Origin: Acidisoma sp965199065
GTDB taxonomy: Bacteria; Pseudomonadota; Alphaproteobacteria; Acetobacterales; Acetobacteraceae
Reading direction: 5' to 3'
DNA: 64,000 nucleotides
Assembly (NCBI RefSeq): GCF_965199065.1
Contig: NZ_CBDAQN010000001.1
Span: forward strand, 186,001 to 250,000
Below, piece by piece: positions 34,459 to 43,219 of this stretch. How positions within the stretch are numbered: the stretch's first letter is position 1; each line of letters opens with the position of its first letter. Below the pieces are notes generated by a model that searched no databases, had not been told where the DNA came from, and saw only the letters and a list, made by a program, of their open reading frames with translations. Both the position numbers and the translations under genes were made by a program.

Positions 34459-35910
34459 ATGGATGAGACCATGTTCGGTCGTGCTCTTTCCGAGCTTCGC
34501 GGGAGCATGCCGCGGATAACTGCCGCTTCAGCCGAATCCGGGCGCCTGATCGTCGTCTCAAACCGGGTAGCGCCGATCGAGGAAGGGCAGCCGACCGCGG
34601 GCGGGCTTGCGGCCGGGGTGCTCGACGCACTGCGTGAGAAAGGCGGCCTCTGGATCGGCTGGAGTGGCGATATCGCGGACGGCGGCAGCCGGTTGCAGCC
34701 TGAGCGTCAGAAGGGACGTGTTCGACTGCAGACGCTCGATCTCGCGCAGCCGGATTACGACGCATACTATCGCGGATTCGCAAACTCGGCGCTCTGGCCT
34801 GTCCTGCATTACCGGTCGGCACTCGCCCGCTTCTCCCGCGCGGATTACGCCGGTTATCAGCGGGTCAACGGGATGTTTGCGACGGCTGTCGCGGCCAAGC
34901 TGGAGCCCGACGATGTCGTGTGGGTTCACGACTACCACCTGTTCGGCCTTGCCGCGGCTCTGCGGGAGGCAGGCGCCAGCAATCGTCTGGGCATTTTTCT
35001 TCACACGCCTTTCCCGGCGCCTGCCGTCTTCATGACGCTTCCCGTCCACAGCGACCTTGCCCGTTCGCTCTGTCAGTACGACCTCATCGGCTTCCAGACC
35101 GAGCCCGATCGCCGTGCCTTCGAGGACTACATCCTGCGTGAGGCGGACGGTCATATCATGCCCGGCCGGGCACTGATGGCTTTCGGACGGGTGGTCCGGA
35201 CCGGTGTCTACCCGATTGGTGTTCAGGCTGAGGAAATTCGTCGCCAGGCTGAGCCGCTGGCTGACTGCGCGCAGATGAGCCGCCTGCGCGCCTCGATTGG
35301 CGCCAGCAGGCTGATCATCAGTGTCGACCGGCTCGACTATTCGAAGGGTCTCGCAGAGCGCTTCCTCGCCTATGAACGCTTCCTCGAAGCCAACGAGGAG
35401 CGCCGAGGCTCGGTGACCTTCCTGCAGATTGCGCCGCCTTCGCGCAGCGATGTGGAATCGTACCGTGAGATACGGGTCGGTCTGGAACGGGAGGCCGGAC
35501 GCATCAACGGCCGCTTTTCCGAGCTTGATTGGACACCTGTCCGTTACCTCAACAAGGGCTTCGCGCGGCAGACGTTAATGCCGATGTTTGCGCGTGCCGA
35601 CGTCGGCCTCGTGACGCCAATGCGTGACGGAATGAACTTGGTCGCCAAAGAGTATGTGGCGGCGCAGGATCCGCGCGATCCGGGCGTGCTTGTGCTGTCG
35701 CAGTTTGCCGGGGCGGCTTGTGAACTCAAGTCTGCGCTGCTCGTCAATCCGCATGACCCGGATGAGGTCGCGGAAGCCTTGGAGCAAGCTCTCTCCATGT
35801 CGCTGGACGAGCGACGCGAGCGCCATGCCGAGATGATGACGGCGCTGCGTCGAAACAGTCTTTCCGCCTGGCGCGACCGTTTCCTGGCTGATCTTGGCGC
35901 GCGCCGCTAG
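34459..35910 (+). CDS. otsA: Trehalose-6-phosphate synthase
   Basis: A 483-residue GT20 enzyme joining UDP-glucose and glucose 6-phosphate. After a short N-terminal extension (about 30 residues) the family start IVVSNRVAP is seen. Then come GGLAAGV, the substrate-binding WVHDYHLFGLAAALRE, FFLHTPFPAP-like IFLHTPFPAP, RLDYSKGLAERF and the nucleotide-side GMNLVAKEYVA. The phosphatase gene otsB is not adjacent. It lies 47 bases after the ABC exporter and is probably in the same transcript; trehalose is a common osmo- and desiccation protectant. Confidence 0.95.
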   Translation: MDETMFGRALSELRGSMPRITAASAESGRLIVVSNRVAPIEEGQPTAGGLAAGVLDALREKGGLWIGWSGDIADGGSRLQPERQKGRVRLQTLDLAQPDYDAYYRGFANSALWPVLHYRSALARFSRADYAGYQRVNGMFATAVAAKLEPDDVVWVHDYHLFGLAAALREAGASNRLGIFLHTPFPAPAVFMTLPVHSDLARSLCQYDLIGFQTEPDRRAFEDYILREADGHIMPGRALMAFGRVVRTGVYPIGVQAEEIRRQAEPLADCAQMSRLRASIGASRLIISVDRLDYSKGLAERFLAYERFLEANEERRGSVTFLQIAPPSRSDVESYREIRVGLEREAGRINGRFSELDWTPVRYLNKGFARQTLMPMFARADVGLVTPMRDGMNLVAKEYVAAQDPRDPGVLVLSQFAGAACELKSALLVNPHDPDEVAEALEQALSMSLDERRERHAEMMTALRRNSLSAWRDRFLADLGARR

Positions 35911-36042
35911 CGTCGACCGTCGAGGCCGTTCGCCTTCTGTGTATCGATGCGTACAATCGGCTTACTGAACTAGCTGCAAATCCGCCGCATTCGCGGACCA
36001 GCATCGCTCTACTACCATTAGCGATGCCCGTTTGGAGAGAAC

Positions 36043-37746
36043 ATGTCCGCCGTATCGCCTCAGACTGCTCGCCCGACAATAGCGAGCCGCACGTCAGCCT
36101 GGTTAGCCGGCCAGCCGGTGGCGCGTGTCACGGCTGTCCTGTTTGGGGCTGTTTGCCTTGTGGGCTTCGTCGCCCGCTTCTACGGCATCGACAATATGCC
36201 GTTCTGGCTCGATGAGGTGACAACCGTCACCCGCTCAAGCCTCCCGTTCTGGGACATGGTGACGAACAGTCTCGCCGCCCATCATCTGCCGTCCTACTTC
36301 GCCATCGCGGCGATCTTCGGCCATTACAGCATGAGCGAATTCGCGCTGCGCCTGCCGTCCGCCGTGTTCGGCGCCGCGTCCTGCGGGGTTTTGTTTCTGA
36401 TCGGCCGGACATTGGGGGGCTGGCGTGCGGGCCTCGTGGCCGGGCTACTGCTCGCCTTGTCTCCGCTGCAGGTTCAGTATGGACAGGAGGCGAGGTCCTA
36501 TACCTTCGTCATCCTTATGATGGCGATCGGTTTCCTGGGGCTGGTCGAGTTGGCCCGTGACCCGCGCGGTGCGAGCTTGCCCTTCCGAGCCTCCGGGGCG
36601 CGTTTTGCCCCTTGGCTAATCTACACGCTGGGCACGATTGGCGCGCTTAACGTTCTGAGCACGGCGTTCTTCTGGCTGATCTCAGCAAATCTGGCGGCGG
36701 TCGCGATCCTTATGGACAGGACAGTCAACCGTGGGCGTTTCCTCAAGCGGTGGCTAGCAGCCCAGGCGATCGTCCTCGTCTTCACGCTGCCCTGGTTTGG
36801 CGCCATGGATGTGTTCACAGGTGGCCAGATGACCAACGCCACCAACTGGGTGCCAGGCATCACCTTCCATAGTTTCTTTTCGGTGCTCGGTTCGCTCTAC
36901 CTCATGCGCGTGTCCCGCCTGATCAACTTCCACCTGTTTCCGGCGGCGATTCCGGGGTTCGGCGCGCTCGTCATCGTCCTGGCAATTCTGGGGCTTGCTC
37001 GCCTGCGATCCTGGCGGAAGGAGGGAACGTCTTCCGAGCCGGGTCAGGCGCGGTCGCGCACGCTCCTTCTGGCTCTCGCGATCGTCGCCATCGTCCCGCC
37101 CGTCACGATCCTGCTCATCTCGATCGTCAAGCCTCTCTGGATGCCCCGCTACCTTCTGTGGAGTTCGGTGCCCTTCCTCGTGTTCGTCGGCCTTGGGATC
37201 AATCAGTTGCCGCGTCGCTGGCAGACCGGCGTGGCCGTGGCCATGGTTGTCCTGGCGACATTCAACCTCGTGCCCTACTACCGCGCGGAGACGAAGCCGC
37301 GCTGGGATCTTGCCGGCACGAGCCTCGTCAAGCTGATGCAGCCTGGCGATATCGTCCTCGTTCCCGACCAGTTGCCCGTCTACATGATGAACTTCTTCCT
37401 CAGCCGTCACGGCCAGGTGATCCCGGCGTCGAACTGGACGATCGACATCTTCCAGGCAGCCAAACATCTGCAGAATGGCGGCCGGGTCTGGGTCATGTTC
37501 GGGCGCGTAGGGCAAGCCGACCGCACCCCGCTGCCCAATTTCGCACGGATCATCCAGCCGCTCGGCAAGCCGGTCGAGGTGGTGCATGAAGGCCAGCTCA
37601 TAACGATGAAGCTCTACGCGCATCCGCCGCACGAAGACGCGGGGCCCACGAAGATCGTGGATGATTGCAGGCCGGTGGCGGCAGTCGTGAAGGGGAAAGC
37701 CACTCCGCTGACAGCGGTCGATTGTAGCGATCTGGCGCTTCAGTAG
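36043..37746 (+). CDS. GT-C (family 39-like) membrane glycosyltransferase
   Basis: A 567-residue polytopic protein with about ten membrane segments. The catalytic Asp-Glu of GT-C enzymes is in the first periplasmic loop (IDNMPFWLDEVTTV). A conserved QVQYGQEARSYTF segment after the fourth membrane span matches ArnT/PMT-like bacterial proteins. The C-terminal 120 residues are soluble and periplasmic. Such enzymes take a polyprenyl-phosphate sugar and modify lipids or surface glycans. Donor and acceptor are unknown. Its end shares a terminator with nfuA. Confidence 0.85.
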   Translation: MSAVSPQTARPTIASRTSAWLAGQPVARVTAVLFGAVCLVGFVARFYGIDNMPFWLDEVTTVTRSSLPFWDMVTNSLAAHHLPSYFAIAAIFGHYSMSEFALRLPSAVFGAASCGVLFLIGRTLGGWRAGLVAGLLLALSPLQVQYGQEARSYTFVILMMAIGFLGLVELARDPRGASLPFRASGARFAPWLIYTLGTIGALNVLSTAFFWLISANLAAVAILMDRTVNRGRFLKRWLAAQAIVLVFTLPWFGAMDVFTGGQMTNATNWVPGITFHSFFSVLGSLYLMRVSRLINFHLFPAAIPGFGALVIVLAILGLARLRSWRKEGTSSEPGQARSRTLLLALAIVAIVPPVTILLISIVKPLWMPRYLLWSSVPFLVFVGLGINQLPRRWQTGVAVAMVVLATFNLVPYYRAETKPRWDLAGTSLVKLMQPGDIVLVPDQLPVYMMNFFLSRHGQVIPASNWTIDIFQAAKHLQNGGRVWVMFGRVGQADRTPLPNFARIIQPLGKPVEVVHEGQLITMKLYAHPPHEDAGPTKIVDDCRPVAAVVKGKATPLTAVDCSDLALQ

Positions 37747-37783
37747 GATCGCGGCATCGACACTCGGCCTACCACACATGCGA

Positions 37784-37816
37784 AAACGGCTCGTGCACCC
37801 AATGCACGAGCCGTTT
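37784..37816. terminator. Bidirectional terminator between convergent genes
   Basis: A perfect 14-base-pair stem AAACGGCTCGTGCA / TGCACGAGCCGTTT with a five-base loop. It has A/T tracts built into the stem ends, so it can stop transcription from the GT-C gene on one side and nfuA on the other. Confidence 0.88.
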
Positions 37817-37855
37817 CCTTAGCGGGCGTCGGAGCCGGCTCTCGTCGTCGGCCTG

Positions 37856-38413
37856 CTAGAGTTCGACCTGCTCCACGGAGATCACTTCCGGGACGTAGTG
37901 GCGCAACATGTTCTCGATGCCATGCTTGAGCGTCGCACGTGAAGACGGGCAGCCACTACAGGCACCCTGCATGTGCAGCTTCACAACTCCATCCCGGTAG
38001 CCGTGGAACACGATGTCGCCTCCGTCGCTGGCGACCGCGGGCCGCACCCGGGTGTCGAGCAGCTCCTTGATCTGATCCACAATCTCCTGATCCTCGGGCG
38101 AGACATCCTCTTCGGCCGTAATGGCCGCAGTTTCCACTGCTGGGCGGCCGGAGACGAAGTGCTCCATGAGCGTACCGAGCACCTGGGGCTTCAGCTCCTG
38201 CCAAGCTTCGTCTTCCGTTTTGGTGACGGTGATGAAGTCGGCGCCCAGGAACACGCGCGAGATGCCGGGAAGCGCAAACAGGGCGCCCGCCAAAGGACTA
38301 CGACGCGCGGCATCGGCGGTGGCAAAGTCCGCGGTTGAAGTCCCCATCACGTTGCGCCCCGGGAGGAACTTCAACGTGGCGGGGTTAGGGGTGCCTTCGG
38401 TCTCGATGAACAT
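37856..38413 (-). CDS. nfuA: NfuA-type iron-sulfur cluster carrier
   Basis: A 185-residue Fe-S scaffold/carrier. The N-terminal Nfu domain begins MFIETEGTPNPATLKFLPGR, and the C-terminal NifU-like domain holds the cluster ligands in GACSGCPSS (CxxC, about 149-152). It passes 4Fe-4S clusters to target enzymes. The N-domain type found here is the one shared by alphaproteobacteria and mitochondria (NFU1). Single gene. Confidence 0.93.
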   Translation of the reverse strand: MFIETEGTPNPATLKFLPGRNVMGTSTADFATADAARRSPLAGALFALPGISRVFLGADFITVTKTEDEAWQELKPQVLGTLMEHFVSGRPAVETAAITAEEDVSPEDQEIVDQIKELLDTRVRPAVASDGGDIVFHGYRDGVVKLHMQGACSGCPSSRATLKHGIENMLRHYVPEVISVEQVEL

Positions 38414-38562
38414 GAGATGTCAGCCTGCTTTTGAAGGAACAACTCCAGGTTCATACAGGACCTGCGCCGTCCTGTAATCCTCTATGCCTCCAGGCCTGGG
38501 TTGCGTTCGAGGCAGTGGGACCGCGTCCAGAGGCTGCGGACCTTTGCGGCACAACCGGTTTG

Positions 38563-39369
38563 TCAGTGGGCGCCGCGGATGACCTTGTAGTTCTGCTTGA
38601 CCACGTCCAGCAGCTCGGGAACCGAGGTTTCTGCCGCAGCCCGCTCGAATGTGACTTCGCCGTGTTGGAACATCATGATCCGGTCACAGACTTCGAGGGT
38701 CTGGGCGTAATTGTGGGCGATCATGATCAGCGACAGGTCGCCCCGCTTCTTGAGCCGGTCGATCAGGTCCAGGATCAAACCAGACTCTCGGGCACCCATG
38801 GCCGCCAACGGCTCGTCGAGGAGCAGGATCTTTGCCTGGGAGTAGACCGCGCGAGCGATGGCCACCGCCTGACGTTGGCCCCCCGAAAGCATCGCCACTT
38901 CCTCGTTCACGTTCGGGATGTTGACGCCGATATCTTCGAGCGCCTCAGCTGCCCGGCGCCGCATCGCGCCGTTGTCGAGAAGCCGGAAAGGGCCAGCCCG
39001 CAGAGGCTCCCGGTTGAGGAACATATTGTGGTAAATCGACAACCCTGGAACGAGCGCCAGATCCTGGTAGACGCACTCGATGCCGAGGGCGCGGGCATGA
39101 TCCACGGACTTGAGAGCGACCTGCTGACCGTTGATGGCAAGCGTTCCGCTGGTCGGCGCCTGATAGCCGGTCAGGATTTTGATCATGGTGGACTTGCCGG
39201 CGCCGTTATCGCCCAGGATCCCGAGCATCTCCCCCTTTTTCAGGTGAAGAGACACGCCGTTGAGGGCCGTCACTGCGCCAAAGCGCTTGACGATGTTTTC
39301 GCCTCTCAGAACTTCCGGCGCCCCTGCCGCGCCCTTGGCGGTCGGGGCCGCCGCTTGCACCTGGCTCAT
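38563..39369 (-). CDS. CUT2-type ABC importer ATPase (FrcA-like, single domain)
   Basis: A 268-residue ATPase: Walker A GDNGAGKST, Q-loop region ECVYQDLALVPGLS, signature LSGGQRQAVAIARA, Walker B ILLLDEPLAAMG, and H-loop AHNY. It has one ATPase domain, whereas RbsA/XylG-type partners of this class carry two. The single-domain form resembles rhizobial FrcA of the fructose importer. The ATG overlaps the permease stop by four bases. The start at 39369 is favoured over the longer frame, which runs antisense-like through the permease gene. Confidence 0.9.
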   Translation of the reverse strand: MSQVQAAAPTAKGAAGAPEVLRGENIVKRFGAVTALNGVSLHLKKGEMLGILGDNGAGKSTMIKILTGYQAPTSGTLAINGQQVALKSVDHARALGIECVYQDLALVPGLSIYHNMFLNREPLRAGPFRLLDNGAMRRRAAEALEDIGVNIPNVNEEVAMLSGGQRQAVAIARAVYSQAKILLLDEPLAAMGARESGLILDLIDRLKKRGDLSLIMIAHNYAQTLEVCDRIMMFQHGEVTFERAAAETSVPELLDVVKQNYKVIRGAH

Positions 39370-40403
39370 GTGCGCCTCCTCATTGTGCGTAGCCGCGCGA
39401 AGTGGATGTTGAAGACCATGGCGATCAGGATTGCGGCGCCGATGATGATGTTGAAGGTAAAGGCGTTGATGCCGTCGATGGTGAAGCCATCCTGCAAAAC
39501 GCCCAGAACAAGGCCGCCGAACAGACCGCCGATGATCGTCCCGGACCCACCCATGAGTGAGGTGCCGCCGATGACTGCGGCGGCGACAGCCAGGAACATC
39601 ATGGGCGAACCGCCAGCCAATGGATCGGTCGAGCCGATGCGCGAAGCCTCCAGAATACCGGCCAAGCCGGCCAGCGCGCCCGTCATCGCGAAGTTGCCGA
39701 TCTTTATGCGCGCGACGTTGATGCCGGATTCGGCTGAACCGATCAGGTTGCCGCCGACCGATATTGTATGCAGGCCCCAACGCGTGTTGCGCAGCATCCC
39801 GTGCATGAGGATCACGATGATGATGGCCCAGATGATCTCCTGAAACCCGCTGTTGCCCATCAGAAAGGTGAAGAGCCCGTTCGTCGGGGTGTCGACCGGG
39901 AAGCCGGCGGAGACGGTCAGAGTGAAGCCGTTGATGAGAAACATGGTGCCGAGCGTGGTGACGAAGGAGGGCACCCGAAGCTTGACGGAAACCAAGCCGT
40001 TGAAGAGCCCTATGGCGGCGCACCCGATCAGGGCCAGAATGAACGCGACGATCAGCGGCAGCCCGGCATTATGGGCGAAATACATAATGAACGGCGCAAG
40101 CGCAAAGACCATTCCGGCGGACAGGTCGATCTCACCGCAGATCAGCAGCATGATTTCGCCGCAGGCAATGATGACCGGCGCCGATACGAACTGCGATAGG
40201 GTCTGGAGATTGGCCCGGGTCAGAAAGTTGCTGTTCGAACTCTCGAAATAGATGATGAGGAGAATGGCGACGACGAGGATGCTCGCTTCGCGGATCCGGA
40301 GAAATCCTGACAGGCCCCGCGAGCCGATATGCGGGCGGGCTTTGGCCCCTGGTTCGGCCTGCGCTGGCTTCTGAATATGTGCGCTCACGGGTGTTCCAGT
40401 CAC
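39366..40403 (-). CDS. CUT2-type ABC importer permease (RbsC/FrcC-like)
   Basis: A 345-residue permease with about ten membrane segments. Class motifs are NFLTRANLQTLSQFVS, the CGEIDLSAGMVFAL segment (typical of RbsC relatives: GGIDLSVG), GTMFLINGFTL and the GSAESGINVARIK loop, followed by DPLAGGSPMMF and IGGTSLMGGSGTIIGGLFG. It forms the membrane channel with the ATPase encoded next. It follows the binding-protein gene by 59 bases. Confidence 0.92.
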   Translation of the reverse strand: MTGTPVSAHIQKPAQAEPGAKARPHIGSRGLSGFLRIREASILVVAILLIIYFESSNSNFLTRANLQTLSQFVSAPVIIACGEIMLLICGEIDLSAGMVFALAPFIMYFAHNAGLPLIVAFILALIGCAAIGLFNGLVSVKLRVPSFVTTLGTMFLINGFTLTVSAGFPVDTPTNGLFTFLMGNSGFQEIIWAIIIVILMHGMLRNTRWGLHTISVGGNLIGSAESGINVARIKIGNFAMTGALAGLAGILEASRIGSTDPLAGGSPMMFLAVAAAVIGGTSLMGGSGTIIGGLFGGLVLGVLQDGFTIDGINAFTFNIIIGAAILIAMVFNIHFARLRTMRRRT

Positions 40404-40462
40404 AGAGAAATGGCCGAAGCCAAGATATGCGGGCGCCCCCAGGACGCCCGCTTGGAGAGTAT

Positions 40463-41569
40463 TTAGCCGATCGCGCCGTGGGAAGGCACGATCTGCGGCG
40501 CGCCGGAGTTGCCTTCGTAACGCGTCTTCGTCGCGAGGTAGGGTCCGACAGTCTCCTTCGTCACGAACTTCAGTCCGGTATTGATGTCGGCAGGCCCGAC
40601 AAGGCCACCCGACGCCTTGAACAGGAACATCTCCATCACCGTGTAGAAGCCTTGCAGGTAAGGCTGCTGGTCGATTGTGAAGTCGCCAAAGCCTTCGCTG
40701 ATGTTCTCGAGCGTCTTCGGCAGCAGGTCGAAACCACCGCCATGGATGCCTTTGGCGACGAGGCCATACTGCTTCATCGCCTGGGTCACGCCCATCGTGG
40801 TGCCGCCGTCCACCGCGTACATGCCCTTGATGTCCTGGTGTCCCAGGTAATAGGCCTGAACCTTGCTTATTTCTTCGTTAAGCGTTGGCCCGCTTGCAAC
40901 CTCTTCAACCGTGATTGGCTTGCCGGACTTGGCGATGGCATCCTTGGCGCCGTCGAACCGCGGCTGGATGTTGAGCTGGCCTGGCGTCGCAATGAACAGG
41001 GCGACATGGCCGGATCCCACTTCATCGGCTATCCGGAGACCCATCTGGTAGCCCGCCTTGTAGAGGTCCTGGCCGATGTAGGCGAGGCGCTTGTTCGGGC
41101 TGCCCAGCGGAACGTCCGCATTGTAGGCAAAGACCGGAATGCCGGCTTGGAGGGCGCGCTCGGTCGGCTCGTTGAACGCCTTCGGGTCGACAAGGCAGCA
41201 GGCGATGCCGTCGGCCTTGGACGCGATTGCCGCGTTCAGCGAGTTCACCATCTGGCCGGCGTCGCTGGTTTCCGAGCCGGTCCACTGGTAGCCGCAGCCG
41301 AGCAGCTTGCAGGCGTCGGCAATGCCATACTGCGTCGGCACGAAGAAGGGGTTCGTCGTCACGTGGTTGATAAAGACGAACTTCCAGCGCGGATGATCCG
41401 GAAACGCGTCGGCGGCCGCGCGGGCCTGGGTGGCGAGGCTGGCCAGCATGGTCGCGGCGCCGCCGGCGACAGCGCCTGTCAACAGCCCGCGGCGCTGCAA
41501 TCCGCGGCGCGTCTCAGGGCTAATCGTCTCATTGGTCTCGACCGGCGTCCGGTCTTGATCGTCACTCAT
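40463..41569 (-). CDS. Periplasmic substrate-binding protein of the CUT2-type importer
   Basis: A 368-residue type I binding protein (periplasmic_4 family). It starts at 41569 (MSDDQDRTPVETN), has a Tat-like signal (RRGLLTGAVAGGAATML, cleaved after ARA), then FVFINHVTTNPFFVPTQYG, GSETSDAGQMVNSLNAAIA and DGGTTMGVTQAM. The family binds sugars, but also nucleosides and autoinducers. The gene is divergent from uraD-uraH across 236 bases of shared control DNA, which opens the possibility that a purine- or ureide-related compound is the substrate. Confidence 0.88.
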   Translation of the reverse strand: MSDDQDRTPVETNETISPETRRGLQRRGLLTGAVAGGAATMLASLATQARAAADAFPDHPRWKFVFINHVTTNPFFVPTQYGIADACKLLGCGYQWTGSETSDAGQMVNSLNAAIASKADGIACCLVDPKAFNEPTERALQAGIPVFAYNADVPLGSPNKRLAYIGQDLYKAGYQMGLRIADEVGSGHVALFIATPGQLNIQPRFDGAKDAIAKSGKPITVEEVASGPTLNEEISKVQAYYLGHQDIKGMYAVDGGTTMGVTQAMKQYGLVAKGIHGGGFDLLPKTLENISEGFGDFTIDQQPYLQGFYTVMEMFLFKASGGLVGPADINTGLKFVTKETVGPYLATKTRYEGNSGAPQIVPSHGAIG

Positions 41570-41705
41570 CAGAAGCTCCCCAAACCCGGGCACGCGTCCT
41601 GTTCGGACGGAACCCGCAACGCATTATTGTGGTGCCCCGGCTTGGTCCGCGGCACACTCGCACCCCACCGGCGCGTGCGCGCTTATGTGGAGCAGGGCCT
41701 TTTAG

Positions 41706-41781
41706 AGTGTCAATGGTCAGACCTATGGCTAATAACCAGGATAGCGCTGTCAGACCAAAATTCGTTAAGCGTATGACACTC
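41706..41781. promoter_or_regulatory. Repeat-rich divergent control region, ABC importer / uraDH
   Basis: Contains GAGTGTCA (41706-41713) inverted as TGACACTC (41774-41781). Between them are two direct copies of GTCAGACC (41717-41724 and 41750-41757) exactly 33 bases apart, that is three helical turns; the first lies in the perfect palindrome GGTCAGACC. The arrangement looks like a site for a dimeric regulator acting on both directions. The regulator is not in the window. Confidence 0.55.
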
Positions 41782-41805
41782 AACAAAAGATGCGGGGTAA
41801 GACAA

Positions 41806-42387
41806 ATGGCGGAACCTGAGGTGCCTCCAGTCCTCCGCCCGATCTGGGCGATCAACCAGATGACGGCTTCCGAGTTCGCTGCGGTGTTCGCCGGCGTCTT
41901 CGAGCACACGCCCTGGGTCGCCGCGAAAGCTGCCCTCGAACGGCCTTTCCCATCGAAGCAGGCTCTGCTGGGAGCCATGGCCAAGGCCGTGGCAGCAGCT
42001 CCGGAGGAGGATCAGCTCGCGTTGCTGCGCGCTCACCCCACTCTGGGTGGCGAGGCCGCAAAACGGGGGGAGGTTACCGCCTCGTCGCAGTCGGAGCAGG
42101 CCGTTCTCGGGCTCGATCATATGGATGGCGATGAGGATGCGGCGTTTGCGGCCATGAACGTCGCCTATGAGCGGCGCTTCGGCTTCCCGTTCATCATTGC
42201 GGTCAAGGGGCAACGGGATCGCGCCGCGGTGCTGGCCGCTCTGACCCATCGTTTCGACGAGCCCCCGGATCGCGAACGGCAGACGGCGCTCGCCGAAGTC
42301 CTTAAGATCGCGGGTTTCCGTGTGGAGGCCCTGATCAGTGAGGAGCCCGCCGTGGAGCCGGGCAGCAGCGGCGATGCGGCGCTGTGA
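41806..42387 (+). CDS. uraD: OHCU decarboxylase of urate catabolism
   Basis: A 193-residue enzyme that converts 2-oxo-4-hydroxy-4-carboxy-5-ureidoimidazoline to (S)-allantoin. Family features are the N-terminal INQMTASEFAAVFAGVFEHTPWVA, the catalytic His in LRAHPTLGG, the Glu/Gln-containing SEQAVLGLD and the FGFPFIIAVKG segment. In many alphaproteobacteria this domain is fused to PuuE; here it stands alone. The ATG at 41806 removes a long upstream extension through the control region. uraH overlaps its last four bases. Confidence 0.93.
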   Translation: MAEPEVPPVLRPIWAINQMTASEFAAVFAGVFEHTPWVAAKAALERPFPSKQALLGAMAKAVAAAPEEDQLALLRAHPTLGGEAAKRGEVTASSQSEQAVLGLDHMDGDEDAAFAAMNVAYERRFGFPFIIAVKGQRDRAAVLAALTHRFDEPPDRERQTALAEVLKIAGFRVEALISEEPAVEPGSSGDAAL

Positions 42388-42737
42388 CAGACGCCCATGG
42401 CGGCCCGACCCTCAGCCTGCACGTGCTCGACACGGCGCGTGGTGAGGCCGGCGCGGGTCTGACTTTTTCGTTGAGCCGGATCGCAGGAGACCGGCGGATG
42501 ATCCTCGCGGAGGGCACGACCGATGGCACCGGACGTTGGGCGTTGGAGCCAGCGATCCGCCTTGATGACGGCATCCACGAGTTTGTATTCGCGGCCGAGG
42601 AATATCAGGCGCGGTTCGGCGTTGCCGGTTTCTATGACATCATCGCCATCCGCTTCCGCCTGGCTCGGGACGGCGGCCACTACCATATTCCGCTCATCCT
42701 CTCGCCCTTCGGCTACAGCACGTATCGCGGCGGTTGA
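42384..42737 (+). CDS. uraH: 5-Hydroxyisourate hydrolase (transthyretin-like)
   Basis: A 117-residue enzyme for the step before UraD. It begins at GTG inside the uraD stop (GTGA overlap). Motifs: LSLHVLDTARGEAG with the active-site His, the catalytic Arg in the middle beta strand, YHIPLILSPFGYSTYRGG with the C-terminal YRGG/S signature that distinguishes the hydrolase from hormone-binding transthyretin. Together with UraD it converts 5-hydroxyisourate to allantoin; urate oxidase must be encoded elsewhere. Confidence 0.95.
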   Translation: MTDAHGGPTLSLHVLDTARGEAGAGLTFSLSRIAGDRRMILAEGTTDGTGRWALEPAIRLDDGIHEFVFAAEEYQARFGVAGFYDIIAIRFRLARDGGHYHIPLILSPFGYSTYRGG

Positions 42738-42892
42738 CGCCCCATCCGGTCAGTCACTGACGCCCGGGCGGCGAGCGTAAGAACAGCTTTCGTAGCTCGC
42801 GCTTCCTTGACACCACCGGGGGTGGTCGGTAGCAGACGGTTGCCTCGCGGGGCCGGAATATGCAGGTCTTATTTCGGTTCAGGGGCGGTGGA

Positions 42893-43198
42893 ATGAGCGG
42901 CGATCACGAGGGGCAGTCTTTCGAGGAGCGTTTGGCGAAGGCGCGGGATAGCGCCAAGCTCGACCGGCCACCTCGGGAGGGGAAGGCGGCGAACGCGCCG
43001 GACAGCAGCGCCATGCGTCTGGCCATGCGCCTCGGGGTGGAGATGGTTGCGGCCCTTGTGATCGCTGTGGTCATCGGCTGGGGTCTCGACCGGCTTTTCC
43101 ATACGCGGCCATGGTTGATGATCGCCTTCGTGCCGCTCGGTGCGGCGGCTGGGTTAAGGAACGTGTTTCGGGCTATGGGTCCGGAACGCAAAAGCTAA
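42893..43198 (+). CDS. atpI: ATP synthase accessory protein AtpI
   Basis: A 101-residue protein with a charged N-terminal tail (residues 1-40) and two membrane helices (GVEMVAALVIAVVIGWGLD, then WLMIAFVPLGAAAGLRNVF). AtpI assists assembly of the c-ring and heads the FO operon in alphaproteobacteria. The start at 42893 is preceded by a GGTGG-type site; an earlier ATG (42860) adds an unlikely 11 residues. Confidence 0.88.
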   Translation: MSGDHEGQSFEERLAKARDSAKLDRPPREGKAANAPDSSAMRLAMRLGVEMVAALVIAVVIGWGLDRLFHTRPWLMIAFVPLGAAAGLRNVFRAMGPERKS

Positions 43199-43219
43199 TA
43201 CGACTACTGGGAAACGTTC

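Noticed and set aside
39370..40023. N-terminal extension of the importer ATPase
   Set aside because: It lies inside the permease gene in another frame; the real ATG is at the four-base overlap, giving a standard ATPase N-terminus.
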